DNA of 64,000 nucleotides, taken from contig JAVKOQ010000026.1 in NCBI GenBank assembly GCA_031835245.1, positions 272,501 to 336,500 of the forward strand. The letters run 5' to 3'. Source of the DNA: Balamuthia mandrillaris (Eukaryota; Discosea; Longamoebia; Balamuthiidae). Position 1 is the first letter of the stretch; each line of letters opens with the position of its first letter. Below the pieces are notes generated by a model, which worked only from the letters and a program-made list of their open reading frames with translations, made no database searches and was not told where the DNA came from. Positions 61,657-64,000 of this stretch are shown one piece after another. The translations under genes were made by a program, and so were the position numbers.

Positions 61657-63156
61657 TCAGACGTGGCCAAATTCCTGCAGCTTGGCAATCCACCTCACCA
61701 ACTTGCCCGAAGGGTTTTTCTGGGAGAACAGCCATTGCAGCGCTGAGTGGTCCGTGACGACACATTCAAGCTGCTGAAGAACATAATGTCTCCAATGCTG
61801 CAAGAAGACAATGGCGTAAGCCTCCTTCTCCGTAGCACTCCAATTGAGCTGCGGACCAGAAAGCTTCTTGCAGTAGGCTACAATGTGGTATAGCCCATCC
61901 TCTCCTTTCTGCTCCAGAGTTCTCCCAATGGTGTAATCACTGGCATCACAGCAGATCTGAAAGTCTTTTTCAGCATCGGGATAGGCAAGGACAGGAGAAC
62001 TGATAAGAGCCTCCTTTATCCCTTGGAAAGCCTGTTCCTGCTCATCGCTCCACACGAACTTCGTTTTGGGGCTCATGAAGTCGGTGAGGGGCTTCACCAT
62101 CTCAGCGAGATGATGAATGAACTTGCGATAGTAGTTTGCAAGTCCAAGGAAGCTTTGTAGTTGCTTCCTAGTGGTAGGGCGAGGGCAATCTTGCACCACC
62201 TTGACCTTGCTCTGCATGGGACTAATTCTGTCACTAGACACCATGTGTCCAAGGTACTCCATTATCTTCTTTACGAAGGTGCATTTGTTAATCTTCACAT
62301 AGAGTTGATACTCATGGAGATGCTCAAAGACCTTGTGTAAGTGAATGAGGTGGTCCTCAAATGTCTTGGAAAAAATGATGAGGTCATCAATGTGACACCA
62401 AGAAAATTTCCGCTTGAATTCGCTGAAGATCTCGTCCATTCCTCATTGGAACATAGCCGGAGTGTTGATAGGTCCGAAGGGCATAACTACAGGCTCAAAC
62501 TGGCCGGATTTCATAATGAAGGCTCACATATTTGCAATACGCTCCTCCATCAGGAAGTGCCAAAAACCACACGCTAGGTCAAACTTGGACCGGAACTTGG
62601 AGCCGTGGAGGCAATTCAGTCCGTCCTCAATGTTTGGCATAGGATAGGAGTCCTTCACTGTCTGTTTGTTTAGCTCTTTGTAATCAATACAGAAACATGG
62701 TTTTCTGTCCTTCTTAATGACGATGATTACTGAGTGTGCCCATTTGCTGACAGATTTGCGAATGACGCCCATGAGGAGCATGTCATCCGTGGCAGTGTCA
62801 ATGGTCTCCTGAACCTTGGTGCTTACCTTGTGAGGCTTCACACGGATGGGGGTATAATCTGTTAGGACTATCTTGTGGGGAGGAAGTTTAACACTTCTCG
62901 GCTCAGGAAGCTTGTAGCAAAAGACATCCTTGAATTCAAGGGCCAGCTCTAGAAGCTGTGCTTTCTGCCTGATATCCAGGTCCGTGTCATTCATGAGCTC
63001 TCTCAAGCCCATCATTGCCTCTTCCTTGGTGGAAAGCTCCACCAGGTAATTAACGTCCATGATGTCATGGGTCTCCTTTGTGACTGAGGTGCACACTTGG
63101 TCGTCATCAGAGTTGCAAGATGAACCTTCCACAGATTTGCTCTCAGTGAGAAGCAA
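61657..63156 (-). pseudogene. Reverse transcriptase-RNase H remnant with two in-frame TGA stops
   Basis: One frame covers RT and RNase H apart from two TGA codons at 62524-62526 and 62440-62442, 28 codons apart. RT motifs upstream include WAHSVIIVIKKDR, FCIDYKELNKQT and YPMPNIEDGLN. The catalytic motif is CHIDDLIIFS (usually Y-x-D-D, here H-I-D-D). Then LGLANYYRKFIHHLAEM and, in RNase H, FQICCDASDYTIG (first Asp), LNWSATEKEAYAIV (Glu) and VVTDHSALQWLFSQ (Asp). Members of Ty3/Gypsy have this exact layout. Confidence 0.92.
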
Positions 63157-63251
63157 CCAGTGTTGTCATACTTCCAATGGCCAGTGGCACTTCTCCACAT
63201 ATCTCCATTATGTAGGCTACTCATTTTAACTTCTTTAGGTAGAAGTGTTTC

Positions 63252-64000
63252 TCAAACAAAGCTATTGGTGGCACAGGAATCCAGCGCGGCCTTGACTGTC
63301 TTTCTTCCAGAGATCCTCAATGTCATCCTCGGCAGACAATGTGTGTTCTTGACGACAATATTCATTGATCCTGTCCTTCCACCAGCACTGTCCTTCTGGG
63401 CTGGCGCCTGGCTTTGGCTTCCAGACTTGCCCTTTGTGTCCCGCAAAGCACCGCCAAAAGTATCCTTCTTCTTGCTTTGGTCAACACGTTTCTTTTCCAA
63501 GCACTCTCTTGTCCAGTGCTCTCTCAACTTGCAGTTGTAGCAAAAGGGTCTCTTTTTCCTCCTGTCATTGCCTGAACTGCTGTTATTGTTGTTCTTCTCC
63601 CACCTTGAGCTCTTTGACTGATGGTCCAAGCTCCGTTTCGCATGCTTGCGTCCTTCCAGTCTTTAGCGAGGTTCAGGGCATCAGCCATATTAGCGATATC
63701 TTCCTGCTGAAGGAATTTCTCCTTCAGGTCTGGAACAGCGCCTGTGACAAACTTCTCCAAGACCTGAGTCTCGCTGAAAACCGTGAGGAAAGCCTCTCAC
63801 AGTGCTGTACGCACTCACAAGTTCCAGGTGTCTACAGACTCATCAACATTCATCTGGAGGTTACCAAGCTTTATGATCTTAGCAGTTGCTCAGTCACAAT
63901 GCTGGAAGCAGTTGAGGAGCTGTGTTTTCGCCTCCATGGAGGTTAGTAGGACTCCACCTTTCGTTTGTTCTTGCTCAAGGAAGCAGTGAACAACATCAGT
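63252..64000 (-). pseudogene. Gag/protease remnant with CCHC zinc knuckle
   Basis: The frame 63629-63252 has CYNCKLREHWTREC, a perfect CX2CX4HX4C knuckle, then a Lys/Ser-rich linker and VKAALDSCATNSFV, where the protease active site D-S/T-G is changed to D-S-C. An upstream frame (63760-63524) holds LKEKFLQQEDIANMADAL, typical of the end of the Gag capsid. The rest of Gag continues past the right edge. Confidence 0.82.

Larger units (their letters stand above)
59979..64000 (-). mobile_element. Decayed Ty3/Gypsy chromovirus retrotransposon, right part cut by window edge
   Basis: Minus-strand LTR retroelement with, from right to left: Gag remnant and CCHC zinc knuckle, protease remnant, reverse transcriptase, RNase H, integrase, chromodomain, polypurine tract and 3' LTR. 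The order PR-RT-RH-IN is that of Ty3/Gypsy, and the chromodomain places it in the chromoviruses. Stops and frame changes interrupt several domains, so this copy is not autonomous. The 5' LTR and start of gag lie beyond 64000. Confidence 0.9.

Overview
The window is nuclear DNA from a unicellular eukaryote. The genes are split by many short GT-AG introns (mostly about 60-150 nt), the standard genetic code works throughout, and there are no operons or bacterial ribosome-binding sites. The gene set (Arp2/3, TRAPP, nuclear pore, folliculin-interacting protein, an AGC kinase without a PH domain), the compact layout and the TTAGGG-type repeat would fit a free-living amoeba (Amoebozoa, Acanthamoeba/Balamuthia-like). 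That placement is inference; no marker gene for taxonomy is present.

0-53 kb is a gene-dense core of conserved housekeeping genes on both strands. In order: UTP21/WDR36 (small-subunit processome), an eIF4B-like DRYG-repeat protein, a START-domain protein, FAM32A, an unidentified mitochondrial protein, SEC24, an equilibrative nucleoside transporter, an ERA-like organellar GTPase, PRPF6, a Qa-SNARE syntaxin, NUP93, ARPC4, a SAPS/PP6 regulatory subunit, succinyl-CoA ligase alpha, TRAPPC8, a folliculin-interacting protein (FNIP), a predicted N-myristoylated AGC kinase, complex III subunit QCR8, ZFPL1 and PIGQ. They serve ribosome biogenesis, splicing, translation, ER-Golgi traffic, GPI-anchor synthesis, actin nucleation and mitochondrial metabolism. 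Neighbours are functionally unrelated; several pairs are divergent and share 150-450 bp promoters.

49.28-49.89 kb, inside an unusually long ZFPL1 intron, holds the most unusual item. It is a decayed IS607-type transposon relic: a serine-recombinase (TnpA) fragment joined to the C-terminal RuvC/zinc-ribbon end of a TnpB/Fanzor-type protein. The start of the recombinase lies next to it in inverted orientation behind an 18-bp perfect inverted repeat.

53.3-55.8 kb begins with a short TTAGGG-type repeat, followed by an uncharacterised multi-exon gene with a possible PD-(D/E)XK nuclease-like C-terminus. From 55.8 to 60.0 kb the DNA is AT-rich and nearly gene-free, with a diverged tandem repeat of about 170 bp. 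From 60.0 kb to the right edge lies a decayed Ty3/Gypsy chromovirus on the minus strand (LTR, chromodomain, integrase, RNase H/RT, protease, zinc knuckle).

Across the window, long microsatellites sit in introns and are almost always pyrimidine-rich on the sense strand, and the preferred 5' splice site is GTNCGT. Exon limits were derived by reading frame and family alignment from memory. CDS features are given as the span from start codon to stop codon including introns.
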